Source: Nymphaea colorata
Taxonomy: Eukaryota > Streptophyta > Magnoliopsida > Nymphaeales > Nymphaeaceae
NCBI RefSeq assembly: GCF_008831285.2
Contig: NC_045141.1
Span: 27,395,315 to 27,455,314, forward strand
Reading direction: 5' to 3'
Length of the DNA stretch: 60,000 bases
Shown piece by piece: positions 1 to 14,115 of the stretch. The position numbers were made by a program, and so were the translations under genes. The first letter of the stretch is position 1, and the number at the start of each line of letters is the position of its first letter. Under the pieces are notes generated by a model, which saw only the letters and a list, made by a program, of their open reading frames with translations, had not been told where the DNA came from and did no database searches.

Positions 1-1191
1 AGCAATATCTATTGTGAATCGGCTCACAGCAATTATATTTGTAAAAGTTTTTACAGTTGCTTCCTTGTATTATTGAATGAAAGACACTAGAAGTTACTAT
101 TTTGTTGTCTTTTCTCATTCTTTTCAATTTCAATTTTAGACATTTTAAGAATCTTTTAAGAGAAAAATGTCAAAATGACTCTGAACAAATTGCTGAATGG
201 CTGAGGCTCCAGCTCATTATGCAGTGCAATAAGCTACAATAGCCTGCCAGGCATATCCTTGCACATCAAAATTGAAGAAGTACTATATATGTATACACAC
301 ACACACACACTGGATACTATTTGGCTGGCTCTAAAATGCTGAGAATATCTGGATAATTCAAATTTCAGGGATATTGATGTCTATGGTCCATGATACACTG
401 TGGGATGCATTTAGATTCACATCTTGTTTCATGGTCTAACAAATGAGGTACAGTTTAGGTAAATATCGTGACAAATTGCTGTGCTAGGAAAGTACAAGTA
501 GAACCTAAATTGGCCTTCTCATCAAAGGGCTTAGAACCCTCATTAGTTTATTCACTTATTCGATAACAAAATTAGCCAAATCTGTTACAAGTTTGTTATA
601 CATGCACACAGCAGCCAGCGTGCATGGTAAAGATCCATCTACATACCCATCTAGATCTTTTACTTATATCATGAGCCTCAAAACTGCCAAATGTTCTACT
701 TATCATTAATTTGTGGGTCCTTATGATATTCTAAACCTTGTGAATCTACTTGCGAAGGAGTTCTCAACCCTAAATATGCGCCCAAACCTAGGTCAGTGAG
801 GAACAAAACAATTGCCATATAGAAAACACCTAGGATGAGGGTCGTAGATCAAATGGAAACAATACTAGCCTTGCACAGGTTTGACAAAGTAAAATCATCC
901 TCATTATTCCTAAAGGTTGTATTATGGCTCTATGCACTTTATACCGTTGTCATGACTCCATTCACAGCCTAGCTCTCATTGCCAGATTTCTACACTGGAA
1001 CAGAAGGAAGCAGGAAAGTAGGGACCCCTTCCCCACCACACCGGCCCTCCTGCCCAACATACACACACACAACCTTATCTTTCTAGCATCATATGTAGGA
1101 TGCTCATAAGTGCTTTACAGTTTACAGACAGGACATAGAACAGTAACATAGGAGATGACAGTAGATAGAAGAAAGACAAAGAGAGATATAC
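1..1191 (-). other. Intron 1 of the EIN2-like gene (partial)
   Basis: The stretch lies just downstream, on the minus strand, of a clean splice donor (CAG|GTATAT) ending the first EIN2 exon. I looked for the next conserved EIN2 exon (normally continuing the transmembrane domain after the LAQ residues) and saw nothing like it, so intron 1 is at least 1.19 kb and its acceptor lies off the left edge. It holds a short CA microsatellite at about 295-310 and otherwise AT-rich unique-looking sequence. No gene is seen in it. Confidence 0.6.
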
Positions 1192-1437
1192 CTGTGCAAG
1201 ATTCTTCCCCGTGACAACTCCAATGCGAGCTGCAAGGGATTGACAGAGAATTGCGGCACAATTGAAGATCAGCACAAGTAACACGAAATCAAACCCAAAA
1301 CGAGAACCAGCTTCAATCAATGTAGCCCACTTTCCAGGGTCTATATATCCAACGGAAATCAGAACCAAAGGTCCAACAATTGGAAGCAACCGTGAGAATA
1401 CACCAGGTACAGATGAATCAGATGCTTCTGACTCCAT
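1192..1437 (-). CDS. EIN2: EIN2-like ethylene signalling protein, first coding exon (5' partial gene)
   Basis: This exon encodes the first 82 residues of an EIN2-type protein, the endoplasmic-reticulum membrane protein that relays the ethylene signal from receptors and CTR1 to EIN3 in the nucleus. What is seen: an ATG at 1437, a hydrophobic segment at about residues 18-33, the NRAMP-like motif YIDPGKW at 31-37, a second hydrophobic segment at about 49-66, and RIGVVTGKNLAQ at 71-82. The reading frame ends exactly at a CAG|GTATAT donor, phase 0. In true NRAMP transporters the motif reads DPGN; the K after DPG is the usual EIN2 form, in keeping with a signalling rather than metal-transport role. 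The remaining transmembrane helices and the long cytosolic C-terminal part lie beyond the left edge. A sequence resembling an acceptor (CTGACAG) sits 3 bases before the ATG, so a 5'-UTR intron is possible. Family identity is confident; exact orthology is inferred. Confidence 0.88.
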
Positions 1438-3560
1438 TTTCTGTCAGGATCTGAGCAAAATACTATCCGCTCTGGACTCACAAGGACATCCAACCCAAAT
1501 TTTGCCCTCTGCAGCAGGTCTGAATGAAAACTATATAACCAAAAAAAAAAAAAGGCACTGTCCAAATTTAGATGGTCGCTCAGATATTGATATAAACTGA
1601 ACGGAAGCTGGGAAATAATTACAAAAGGATAGCTTCCCCAAATTCCTTCAATATCTATCAGCAACCAGCAGCTCTCGCAGCTAGAATAATTGCTTCGCCA
1701 GAATTAAAATGACCACACAGCCATTTAGCAAAATGTCGTCACCATAAAGCAATAAGGCCAAAAGAGAACTTCTTTTGCTCCTGAAATGTATGATGCAGAA
1801 GCAATACATGCACTCAAGCAATCCATAAGCGACTTTTGAAGTCTGCATTACAGGTACCAGAGACATTCAACTGAAGAATAATGCACCCGCATAACTTGCC
1901 ATGGAAATAGACCCAGTTGAATGGTAGCATTCTTGCCAACCTCATGTCCTTCCAGATGGAGATCAGAAGCCTCACGTCCAGATGCTTGTTCTTTCTAGAA
2001 GAAAGCCAGGATTACAGCATGAAATGAAGAAATGTTCAAAACAATGCCCTATCCAAGCATCAGATTTTCTCCTTGATCAGCTGTATAAAGTCCAACAAGC
2101 TTGTGGAGCATTTTTTCTTTTGTATTAATCAAAGGTGCACTTCTTTATTTTCAGTTCCCACATAAAGCCATTCTCACTTCCAGAATACTGCAGATGAACT
2201 TGAGACCATGCACCCAAGAAATGTGGGCCTGCAGCGAAAAGGAACATAGTGCGGAAGACTATAATACAGGTTGCATAGTCACGATTAGGCCCTAACCACC
2301 TCCTCTCTTATCAAAAAACAATAGTAGCGCGTTGATTCCTGCAAAAACGACCGACGTATCTCAATAAACAGTTGAAGGAAAGTTGGAGGTCAAGGAATCG
2401 ACCAGAAACGAAAGGTAAAACTACATACAGCATAATAAAGACGCAAACACCCAGGAGGACCACTATCCGCTTCCTCCGTTTACCTTCCAATAAAGAAAAG
2501 TACAGCCTAGCTACCTGAAGAAGAAGAAGCAACCACTAAAAAATGTATTTCAAACAAAATCTAACGGCTGTTTCTACAGCTGTCCAACAGGTAGGTCTCA
2601 CGTCCGAAAGTGCAGTGAAAATTCCTCAAAAGATCGATGTGAAAAAAAGGAGCAGGCACGAGTTAATCAATTCACGATATCGAGAGGAAAGCAAACTCGA
2701 AACATCGACCTTGCGCACCAACATACACTAAAACACGAAATAGAATCCCATGTAAATAGAAAACACGGACTGTCTAGATCCAACACCAAGTAGTCGCGTC
2801 TCTTGCATAACAAGTGCGCAATAGAACAAGATGTCAACCACTTTTTCGAGCAATTTTTCGGTCATGAAAATAAAAAACGCCAGTCCGTAGTAGTAATCCG
2901 CCACCAAAATACGCGAACACCATAATCAGATAAACATGGAAAATAGCACCGTTACCCCTAAACCCTAAAAACGGAACAAAAAACGGTAACAAGAAAAACA
3001 GATCAAATGCCAAAAATTGAAAAGAAAAAGAAGAGACGGGACCTAGTTATCATCTAAAAGCAGAACAACAACCGCCGTCGTCGTCGTCATCATCAGATAT
3101 CGTTACAACGAAGAAGAAGAAGAAGAAAGAACAAAATGAGAGGGAGAGAGAAGAGCGAACCGGAAGGACTGGGAGTGGAGGGCCGTCCGATGCCCGAAAT
3201 CGAGGCGAGGGGAAAGCAAAGCAGTTGCTCGTGTCGACTATCACAAGCAGCACCAAGAAGGGAAAGAAAATAACTAAAAAGCGAGACGAACAAGGCCGAA
3301 AGAAGAAAAGAAAAACAGCAAGAAAACGCCCTGAAGTTGGGGGGGGGAAGAAAAGAGAACAGGCAAAAAAAAAAAAAATTAAAAAAAAAATGAAGACAAG
3401 GAAAGGGCAAAGTGAATAAGAGGCGCAGCAAAAGCAAAGATCGCGGGCATATTATTACCACATGTAGCTTCAAAAGTTATGGACGGCAACCAAAAATTTG
3501 CGGCTCCACCCCCACGAAACTTTTCAGAATTTACTTCACTGAAATAAATAAATGGTTAAA
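1438..3560 (-). promoter_or_regulatory. EIN2 upstream region: probable 5' leader, leader intron(s) and promoter
   Basis: No protein-coding gene is apparent. Read on the minus strand, 3056-3470 is strongly pyrimidine-rich (long CTT and CTC runs), typical of plant 5' leaders. An acceptor-like CTGACAG lies immediately before the EIN2 start codon, so the transcription start is probably near 3000-3500 with one or more leader introns; several possible donors (near 2487, 2515 and 3041) cannot be told apart. A telo-box-like AAACCCTAA lies at about 2960-2968. The long open frames here are low-complexity by-products of the purine/pyrimidine bias. Confidence 0.35.
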
Positions 3561-6500
3561 TAACGAACCCAAAAAAAGAAAATGATCTCTCTCTCTCTCT
3601 GCCTTTTTGCCCTTTTTCCCATCCGTACTAAAGAGGGGGATTCTGGTGCGGGCGTAGCTGATGAAACTGGCGGCTACGACGGACGGGACGACCCGGAGCG
3701 CGGTGACGCAGTGCGCCGGGCGAACAAAACAAAATGTGGTGGGACAAAGACGCCCCTGAAAGTTTCCCTCTATGACGAAGCAGGTGAATGGTTGTCGGAC
3801 CACCACGTGGCGTCTTGGAACTGGAGGAGGGGAGGGCAACTTGAAGTTGTGGACGGGAAAAGCAAAGGCCAACTTGTTGTCGTAGCAGCAACCCCAACTT
3901 GCAATGCAAATTTATCTTTCGTTGCAAATAAACATGTGAACGCATTGATTGCAACTATGGTTGAGTTAAAAAGAAAAACACACACAGCCAGCCCCATGGA
4001 TGGTTTGGAGTTGGAAATTAACAAGGCAAAATGCACAGCAGGTATTAAGCAAGGAAAGGACGAACTTGCGATATGAATATAGAAAACGATGTATTTCGCA
4101 TTTCATAAATGGTCCCCCCCCCCCCCCTATGATGCAAGCGTAGTTTCCCTAGATAAATAAAAGGTGTCAAAGAACGAGCCCGACGTCCACCTTGCACCAA
4201 CGGATACCCAGCGCAACTTGTCCACATTTTCATTTCGCGAGGAGCTCCTTGGCCTTGGTGCAAATTTTTTTATCGCCTTGAGTTAAAACCTTTGGACGGA
4301 GTCAAGAGGGCTGGTCGCTGAGCAGTTGAGATTTCATTCTAATGTCGTAGGCCAAATTCTCTAGAGTTGGGAAGGACTTGTCCAACATTTCATGCACGCC
4401 TCCTCCCACAAATTACAGCTGATCAACATGTCGATTAGAACATACATATATTTTTTTGCATGAAACTTTAGGACTCTAATTATTTATGCTCTTCCCATCT
4501 ACGTTTTTAACCCAATTACGGGAACCACATAACGACAAGGCTAGCCGCTGCCTACTGCTCTACCGTCACAACAACAATAATAAGGAGAGCGACAATACTG
4601 AGATTTGATTTAACCCAAACTTGATCGGACTTGAAAAGCCAATTTCAGATGGACGCTTCCCTTTTCCCGATGCTTCCCAATGGTTCCCCAGTGGGCATGG
4701 GCAACAACCTTTGTATATGTCATCCATCTTCAATTGGTTGAAGCCTGAACCAAACAAACAAACAAAAAAGCGCCATGCCGCCAACCTTTTCAAGTAAATA
4801 GAACACAATTAGGATTGAAGTTGACCGATGATTCAAAACATTTTCTAAAGCCTTAAAATATTATTCCATCAACTTGTCGATCCTATAGGGCTATTTGGCC
4901 TGATATTTATTTTACAAGGAGATGATGATGAATGGCTGTTTGCATCTCCACTAGTCCCCTTTTAGACTTTGTTGATCAGATCATGGCTTTAGCTTAAACC
5001 AATCTCTTTTGACTGTGACTCCCCCCCTTTTTTTTAAAATAAATTTATGGCTACAAAATCTCTAGGCATTTAAGGCTGGGGTGCGGCTTTTTTCTAGAGA
5101 GGTCCAATTTTAATAGACCCCAACCAACAAAGACTTAATAGGAGGAGCTCATACATAACATAAGCCTTCTACATATCGGGCATCAATAGGTATCAGGAGA
5201 TGGGTATTGGCCGTTCGTTACAAGAACAGCTAGCCAGCGTGCGTAGTAACAAAAAGTCAATAGTCCACACGCCAATGTGACTGTAGAAATCAGGCTGATC
5301 GCTGTTCCGATCCGTCGATGTTTCAGGTGAATCAATGGTCCGATCCGTTGCATTTACAAGGGATGACATGTCTACTTCTTGTGATGCTTATGTGCCTTGA
5401 GTTTTACCATCGCTGTAACAGTTTTGTCGAGTGGGAGATTCATGTCAATTTGATCAAGTTCAAATTATACATAATCAAAGTCCAGGCTCCCTCAAAAGAT
5501 GTCACATACTGCTAAAAAAGAAAAAAGAGTAACCAAACTGCTAATTCATTCGAGTTTGTTCTGTATGTTTACTCTCTCTCAGAACAAATCAAAACGGATA
5601 TTCCGGTTTTCTTTCTGGAACATGATTTAATCGAACTGGCCGGCAACAAAAAGCAGAGCTACAATTGAAGTGTATAAGTAGCAGAGATTAAATGAAGCAG
5701 ATGGAAAGTGGGTAGCGGTCAACGGCTTGGGCATGGAAGCAGTAATGGATTGGTGGGCGTAGATTTATGTTAGAGCTCATCAGGAGGTAAACGTCAAATT
5801 GGCGCATTGATAAGAGGTGTGAAGACAGAAGTGGGCCACGGAGAAAGGGGCATCACGTGCCTCGCTGCCAACAGCAGTACCCCAAGTGGGGGCTGGGAAA
5901 CGTACGGGACAAGCCACAAGTGGATCGCCGGTGGTTAAAGTGTCTGTCTCCGCAACTTTGAAGCTTTGAAAATTATTTTTTGAGTGCCATTCAACTCTGT
6001 CGATCGAGTCAAAGCTCTTGGGTCACTTCATTTTAAAGTTTACGTTCGCTATTGTCTCCTCAAATTAATCAGGCCAATCTTGATTACCCCTTAAGCTTAA
6101 TTTTATTATGTTTGTCTTATTTTGCCAATTCCGCAACAAAAGAAATGAAAATATTTATTTACCCACCCATATGTTCTCTCTTCCCCCCCCTCAATGCATC
6201 GACAACTGCTGGTGAAGAATCTCATACTCACCTCTTTTCCTCCCCAACATGAAATGATCGAGCGATGGGCCTTAAAAAGCACGGTAATGGGTTGTTGCTT
6301 GATATATATATATATATATGTATGTGTACTGAATTAAGTCAGTCCGTTTGACCTGAATTTTGGAAGATGTATTGTATTCATGATCGTCGTCTAGCGGGAC
6401 CATTGACAATTACCTTGATCGTTATATTATACAATGACTGCTATATAGACACGACTTTTAAGTTAAAAGTGCTCCCGAAGGAGGTGATGTGATGAGAAAA

Positions 6501-7622
6501 ACATGCATATGGCATCAAGCTGGTTGAACATATATAACTCGCTCACAATTTTCTCATATATAATACAACAACAAGGTCGCCTTACACATGACAATGCGCT
6601 TTTGAGAAAGGCAAGCTGAGGGGGGGGGATGGTAATGGTATGACAAGCCGAGAAGGTCACGTGCATGTGCGTGTCTCCCTTGCCTTTTCCTTCGCCTTTC
6701 TTTTCTTTTTTTGCTACACAATTCCTTTGTTTGTTTGGACGATAGCTATTAGGGTCGTTCCCACGAAGCCAGCAGTATGGCAGAACGAAAGGACACCTGT
6801 TTTGTCTGCTTCGATAGCAAAAGCAGTCAATTATAATACATAATTTATAGAATGAATTGGCTCCTTCTACCGACCCACTTGGACATTTTATTTTATCTCT
6901 TAATCCCTATTGCCCGTTGCCCAAATCAGATTCTACTAATGTATGTAGCACAACAGTCATTTTCTGGCCCAGCAACAGGCTCTTGGATCCTGTTTTTTTT
7001 GTTGGCAAAATATGCTTTTTGTACGACTTCAAATTAAAATATGGATGCTTGTTCCTCAGATATTTACTTATATATGTTTTTTGTGAATAGATGACCTAAT
7101 GGTGCTCTCATACTGTACAAATGAGTTAGCTTGATCACAACTATATGGACAATCAGTTGCGAAAAAGGAAGTGAAAGAAAGAAGAAGCAGTTACGATGTT
7201 AACTATATACAATGTCGTACATTAATTGGAATTCGATATGCACACACGCACACAAACGCGTGAGAGAGAATGAGATCAAATTCTAAAAGGGGAGTTCCGT
7301 CCACCTAGTTAAGGGACATCAGATTTAGGACTTTCCAGTCGTCGAGAGTCGCCTTCAGTTATTAGTAAAAATCCGAACGACATTACCCTTTATTAAAACA
7401 GAAATGGCAGTCGAGTTAACACGTCCTCATTATCAGGTGCATGCTGTTCTTGGCAAAAGACTGTGCCATAAATGAGTGAATAAATCATCTTAAACAGACG
7501 TACATATATTTGCACGAAGAATCGAATCTGGAGCAGCTAAAAAGCTGAAGTGACCTGCTTGAAGAACCCACTGTACGTCTCAAATTTCAGAGAGACGCAG
7601 CCATTCCATACTTTCATTTCAT

Positions 7623-7700
7623 GTCATTTCTGAGCTGCTGGACATCTGCAGCATAAACTCTGTCATTTCTGAGCTGGTGGACATCTGCAGCATAAACTCT
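7623..7700. repeat. 39-bp tandem duplication (2 copies)
   Basis: Two adjacent 39-base copies beginning GTCATTTCTGAGCTG and ending GCATAAACTCT, differing at a single base (CTGCTG against CTGGTG). The near identity indicates a recent local duplication. No coding potential is seen. Confidence 0.9.
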
Positions 7701-8389
7701 TTATCATATAAGCTGTAGATATAGCTCAATCCCGACCTGTGACCTAGGTCGGCTTCTGGCACTAATTTCTGATCAGTTTGCACTCGATCCGCCCCAGTAA
7801 GTGAGGTACTCGTTCAATGCAGTTGGAAAGTACGTAGCTTTAATCCCCCCACGTTTGAACCAACACCAATAAAATTCGTTTAGATCCCGATACTCAATTA
7901 CCAATAATAATGAGTTGCTACTTATATCTGAAGGTTCAAAGACCACATCCGTTGTATAGGTTGACGTCGTATTGACTTGGGTAAGCTGCTGCCTGCTGGA
8001 ATAAGGTCCTGTTCCTAGTGATATACAAGGTTAATTATAATACTGATGATTTGTTCTGGGCGAACACCCCTGCTGAATTCCTGTACGTTTTTTATTTTCC
8101 CAAGAAGATTCAATGAATTTGAAGAGATTAGAGCTATCTCTTGGACTAAAATAACATGAATTAACCGCATCTGAGAGATGCTATACATTTTGCATATGCA
8201 TCTCCTCATGATTGGTTTCGCTTATGTCAATGAACGGCTAGGGACACAAGAAAACCCACGTAATCGCATGCTTCCGTCACCACCATGTGGGTAAATCCTT
8301 GTTCGAATCTACTTCAAAACGTGCACCGAGGGAAAATTTTAACCCTTCCTTGTACTCCCTCATGCAGTCATGCGTCTACTCAAACTAAG

Positions 8390-8401
8390 CTCTCTCTCTC
8401 T

Positions 8402-8439
<38 letters not shown>
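8390..8439. repeat. Compound CT/AT microsatellite
   Basis: A CT run (about 8390-8403) passes directly into an uninterrupted AT/TA run (about 8404-8439). It is likely polymorphic in length between individuals and a frequent assembly-error site. Confidence 0.9.
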
Positions 8440-8443
<4 letters not shown>

Positions 8444-11400
8444 AAAGAATCTCGTCTAAAGTCGTTGGCCATGTGCAATGCATTGCAGTTTTGATGCGTG
8501 AAATGGAACACTCGATGGAAGAGATAGTAACCATTCACTTATCCAAATGAATTGCATTTCGTAATGGAAAGCAATAATATATATGGAAGTAGGCCCTTTT
8601 CCCACGTGAAAATTGACTCGTGAAGCACAAACTTCTGAACTGATGCAGGAGTTTATCGACTTCTCTTGTAAAATTCATGGTTCGAAGAGAGTACATGCAC
8701 CAACTACGTTGGAGCTGCCAAATCCAGGATTTGGGTTTTTCCATCGGTAAGAAGTTGCAGTTGCTAGCTAGTATGTGAACGCAATATTGAATCAGTGGAA
8801 GCTGGAGGTTTCGGATTTTCGCTCTGCAATATAAATTTCTCTTCAAAACTCTCAAACAGCTGAATTTCAACATAATTAGCTTGACCATGAATCTAGCTAA
8901 CCGTCGTTAAAGCCAAACGGAGCCTTAGTTATGTGTACGGGAAAGAGCAGGCTTAACTCGAAACTTTGATATTTAAATTAAAGCCTCCTTCTAAACTATA
9001 TATATATGCATGTATGTATATTTATTTATTTGCTCAGCTGGTGCCTTCCCCCTTTTCACCATGAAATTTAATGTTCATGATACCCGTGGTTGCCCAATGT
9101 TGCATAAAAAGGCACGTACGGTACAAACTGAAGATAATTTAGTCGTCGTTTAGTTATTTTGTATGAAAGCGAGGCGCTCCTAGAACCAGTCGAAACGAAT
9201 ACTGGACCTATTAGATGCAGATTCATAGGTCGATATACAGCAACAAAAGGTCGAGAAAAGGGAGGGTTCGTTAAGAGGGGTTCTTGATATTTAAGAGAGT
9301 GGAGTAATTCAATCATCATAATGATCTACAGCTAGCGTGCATGATGTTTTGGACAGAAATGTAAGTGAGGAACCCAATTGCGTTGCTCCTGTAGAGGGGG
9401 TATGGGCATGCATCCAGACATGCATGTCCCCGCAACCTATCTAAAGTGTGGAGCAGAGAGAGAGAGGATATAGATATGTCAGGGACACTGTAACCAGAAA
9501 TGCGCACTGTTAAAGAACTTCTACTTTTCAATATATCTAACTGCATATATAGAAGTGAAAGAGAGTTATTAACATTTGTATATTAAATCATGCATCCATG
9601 TTTATGGGTTAGATGTGTTTCTCGAATCGTCAATCAATTCATGATTCCTACCATAATTTCGGTAGTAAAAGATCTCGGTTTTTCATAAAATCGTCTCGAA
9701 CCAAAGATTCATGTACTCCCGTTACTAAATTAGTAATCATAAGTACATTAGTACGTCGAAGTTGTGCTTAAAAAGGCCGTCTCCAGTAGATGTTGCAAGC
9801 GTTATCTGCTATATGACAAATTCAATCATTTTTAATTTTATTAACTCAGAAAGAACCACTTCTATTTCGATAAAATCTTTGAAACATGATCAGAACTATG
9901 AGATTTTATTGTTTGAACGCTTTTATACACAGACTCAAGAGATAGTGGCTCAACGCGAGAGCTAAAATTTTCACGAAATTAATCATGCATGACTTCTCTT
10001 CTTAGAGAAAAGGAAGACGCATTATAAAAGTGCCCACGGACAGCATTTAATTTAAGAATATCTGCAATTCATATGCTGTCGAGGCTTCAAATGAGGATAA
10101 AGAAGGCAATTTACGAAAGTCATTACCTAGCTCCATTTAATTCATGCTATTGAATGACCCCAAGCTCCACTTAACTAAGATCTACACATTGTGTTTCCGC
10201 CAGAGGGGAGACTTCACAGGCAACTCATGTAGCATTGCAGATGCCAGTGACATGATGCCAAGAAAGGGTTGTCATGAGACGCAGCTCCTTGGTCACCAAA
10301 GATGCGAACATGATAACATATCAATGAAGTTAATGTCTGTTTAGTTACTCGATCCAATCAGCCGATCAAAATCGAAACCGTTTGTGAATCGGGTCAAACT
10401 AAAAATTAATTTTGCTCCAACATATAGTTTTAACTGCATTATTTATAAAACTCGACAGCCAGCAGCGCTGAGTCCTGGGTGCGGGCATTCAATGCGAAGG
10501 ATGTTGACATTTAGATGCGCACCACTTTTACAGCAATGCCAAAGGCCATTAATTTGGATCCATATGCAAAGTGTCACCGGTGGAGGGAAGAAGGCAACCC
10601 ATGGATGTAACTGATCGATTGTTATCGAATTGACGACTAATTATTGCAAGTTAAACTAATCTGTGGTAAAGAAAAAGGAAGGCGTTATTGGGAGGAACAG
10701 TACTGTTCAATCCCGGGGATGTGGATCTGGTCCTCACTCCCTGTCGTCATAATAATAGGTTAATGAGAGAGCCTGGTCGAAAATGGGAGCCGGTCCATAA
10801 TACGTCCTTTTGTGAAAGGAGTAAAGCACCTGCAGGCCACCCCACACAAAGAGACAAGTAGAGATATCCTCCATTCCATTTTTCTCTTGAAAATCTTTCA
10901 GCAGTCGCTGTGCAACAGTAAAAAGAAAGTAGAGTGCACTGTGCACTCTGAAAAATTTCAACGATTTATAAGATAACCTTAAATTCAGCACCACCACCCA
11001 AAGAAATCTTTCGGAAATATTGGGAGTCGAGTGTCAAGTGAATTAATGGGCGTCCGTCCATCAAATATCAGCGGCTTTATTTTTTCGGTGATCAGGCATG
11101 TTACGGACGCCAATCTAATCGCCTTTTTTTTTTTTTTTTATAGTGAATGAACATTCGGCGCTTGAAAGGACCGATCTTCCATTAACCAATTTATTTAAGG
11201 ACATGCTGTTGATCAGATTTCCAAGGCCACGATCACTAGCTGGTGAGAAGTGACTACTTTCTCATTGGCCTACGCTTTTTTGTCAGAACATTTTACCTGT
11301 CTAAACGGTGGAAGTTGGCATTCCTTTCCCTTGATAAATATCAAGTTATTACATTCCCGAGAAGCAAGAAGAAGTAAAAGAAAAGGTTATTATTGCGAAG

Positions 11401-11860
11401 CTGGTTATGTACATTGTATTGGGTTAGGATGGTTAATGACAAAAGTATTTTTGATTAATAAAAAAAATGTAAACAGACATTTTTTCAATAATTCAAAAAT
11501 ATTACCTTTTTCTTATAGTAGCATGTATATGTTTGGTGCACTGAACAACACGCACAATTCACTCTGCTATTATTGCTGCAGTTTCAACTGAATATTTTTT
11601 ATTGAAGCACACGAGTTTGGTCAGCCAGTTAGGCTCTACGTTGCCGCTAGATGTTGTGAGGCACATGCACATGGTCATGTCCGGGCCGTGCGACCGCATC
11701 ACCCACTCCTGTTACCACATGACATGTCTGTCGAGATGAAAGAAAATGGAAGTTTGGCCCTCAATTTAGGAGATTGACGAACATCATTCATGACAAGAAG
11801 ATTAATTCAGTGAGGATTCTGTGTGTTTTACATATGGTGTGGGTGGGCAAGAATGAGACG

Positions 11861-11861
<1 letters not shown>

Positions 11862-11890
<29 letters not shown>
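11862..11890. repeat. AT microsatellite
   Basis: About 14 uninterrupted AT units. On its right a segment to about 12115 contains 'tttgggccga' and 'gcccaggcctag' stretches around an AT-rich core, like common degenerate interspersed plant repeats, but no clear element ends could be set. Confidence 0.8.
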
Positions 11891-11893
<3 letters not shown>

Positions 11894-14115
11894 TGGATTT
11901 GGGCCGATTCAGTCATATAACTTATATTTTAATATTATTTTATTTAAATAATTATATGTATTATTATAATTAATTTTATTGATATACTAAAATATATATT
12001 TTTATTCTAACCAAACCAAGCCTCTTGGAGCCTGCGTTTTGTTTTATAAACAACAGCTCGGCCCAAGCCTGTCCACTTATCAGATGGGGCCAACCCGGTG
12101 CCCAGGCCTAGAGGAGGAATTGGGACATGCTACCTACCTGTTAAGTACGCTCGGCCGGTTACCAGTTGACAAGGCAAAACCGAGGGGCCGCAGATTGCCC
12201 TAGTGCCATCCCACTTGCCAGCTATTAGAATTCCCCCGGAAGCTGCTCGGATGGATATCATGTGCAGAACGAACCTCCTGGAGATTGGCAGATGACAACT
12301 GAGAAACAAGATGACCATATTATATATGCGACATGCAGTATACGCAAAGGGGAAGGTCATGGAATTTCATGGTGAGAATAAGTATGAATTAAGTTTCAAA
12401 ATGTACTGCGGAACAATATCCACGGGATTTCGTGCTTTAGACGTCTGCTCAACGAGAAACTTGCCACCCTCTCACGGTTTTAACTTAACCGTTAGTTAGC
12501 TATAAACTATCTTATGGCACATATTAACAGGTTACTGAAATTTGCTGAGAAATCAGCGGTTCGTCTTTAAATGTCTTTTCCATCTACAGCGTGATTGGCC
12601 GCGAAACCCTTTCCTTTTTTCTTTCCTGAGGTCCTTTCACATTAAATTTTGTTTAAGCGGATATGCACACGTATCGTAGAGGGAACGGCTTCTAAGCTCC
12701 GGGATGTGAAAATCACCGCATGCACGTCCAACGGGGAGGGAGTTAGAATCCTCCCCACAAGTTATGCTCATCAATATCCCTAAGCGGACACATAAGTATG
12801 CAATATAAGTGCATATGTATACCACAAAGAATGCCTCTATACCACAACATATGGGCTATGTGCTGCCTTTTGAAGAAAAATAGTTTCTGTTTAGCCCCAT
12901 TCTTACAAAGGAGCTTTGTGATCAGTTTGTGAGCGGACTGACCTAGCCTGTATGAATTTCGGAACACATTTTTCGGCAATTTTAGGATATCGTAGGCCAA
13001 GACATTTCCCATGCAATCAAGGACTCCTTTGTGAAAGGTAAAATGGTGAAAAAGATTAGTAGGGATCAAATAGTTTCATTCCTAAGAACAAGGGTTTAAA
13101 TAGCCGCCATCTAAAGCCAAATAATCCAAACCAACAGACGAGGGAAGGGTAGCTTAATAATTGTCTAAGCTTTAACTGTGAACTTTGCTGTACCTCTGGC
13201 ATGCACGCTTCAAGAAGCCAAGGGTGTTTAACATAGATAAAGATCTGTCCGGTGCTGATCAAACGCTGGCACGCTGAGCACGGACCCCCAGAATCCACTA
13301 CGCCTTATCAAATTTTCAACGTCCTTTCATCTGCACCGGTACAGTCCATGGAGGAAGGTGAAGGCTCCGACTTCCTAGCCACCGCCAGGGCTCCATCTAC
13401 CCGAACTCCTCACCTGTCCGGTTCGACGCAATCCGCCGCCACCAGTTCCTTCTTCGGAAATTCTTCTTCTCCTATTCCTTCCATTTTCTTGGTGAATTAG
13501 CTTTATTTTCTATGCGGCATGCGGTCGTTGTTTATCCTCCGTTTTTCTTTCTCCACTTAAATTTGCTTCCTGATAGTCTGTTCCTTTTTCCTTATTTGTA
13601 ATATGTAATATGGGGTGTTTGGCGACAGGAGGACTAACATAGTTTTCAAGAAATCTGTGCTGCTTAACTTTAATTTTTGAGATAGATTTACGAGGGGGCA
13701 CCTAAGCCATGGCCCCACCCCAACTAATTGAAAAAAATATATGTATACATTAAAAAAAATTAATTGTGCAATGTATTTTTTAGATTCAGGTCTAGTTTAA
13801 CCCTTCCTGAATCCGAGGTTGGAATGTTTAGCTCGCCCCTAAAAAAAATCTTGGCTCCACCCCCGCCTCTAAAAAAAAATTCTGGCTGGACCCCCTGGAT
13901 GTAAGTGTTCCTCTTGCCAAACAGTAGTCATATAACGTTCAGTTTTTCCTCTCACTTTACACAGTGTAGTCTCCGGAACATTCCTGCTCCTTCCATGTAT
14001 GTTGCGAATTATGCGCCTCATCGTTCGTTCAAACCCTGTCTCTTCAGTTCATTTTGAACAAGTGAGACGCCTTTAATAAATATTGAGCATGTTCTTTTTT
14101 TATTGAAAAAAAAAA

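Noticed and set aside
3093-3473. 126-codon minus-strand frame upstream of EIN2, rich in Phe and Leu.
   Set aside because: It is a product of CTT/CTC-rich leader sequence, has no domain, and would lie in the EIN2 leader.
8287-8297. GTTCGAATC, resembling a tRNA B-box.
   Set aside because: No matching A-box or cloverleaf stems could be found within tRNA distance.
13690-13900. Possible DNA-transposon edges around 'tggctccaccccc' segments.
   Set aside because: No paired inverted ends or target duplication could be identified.
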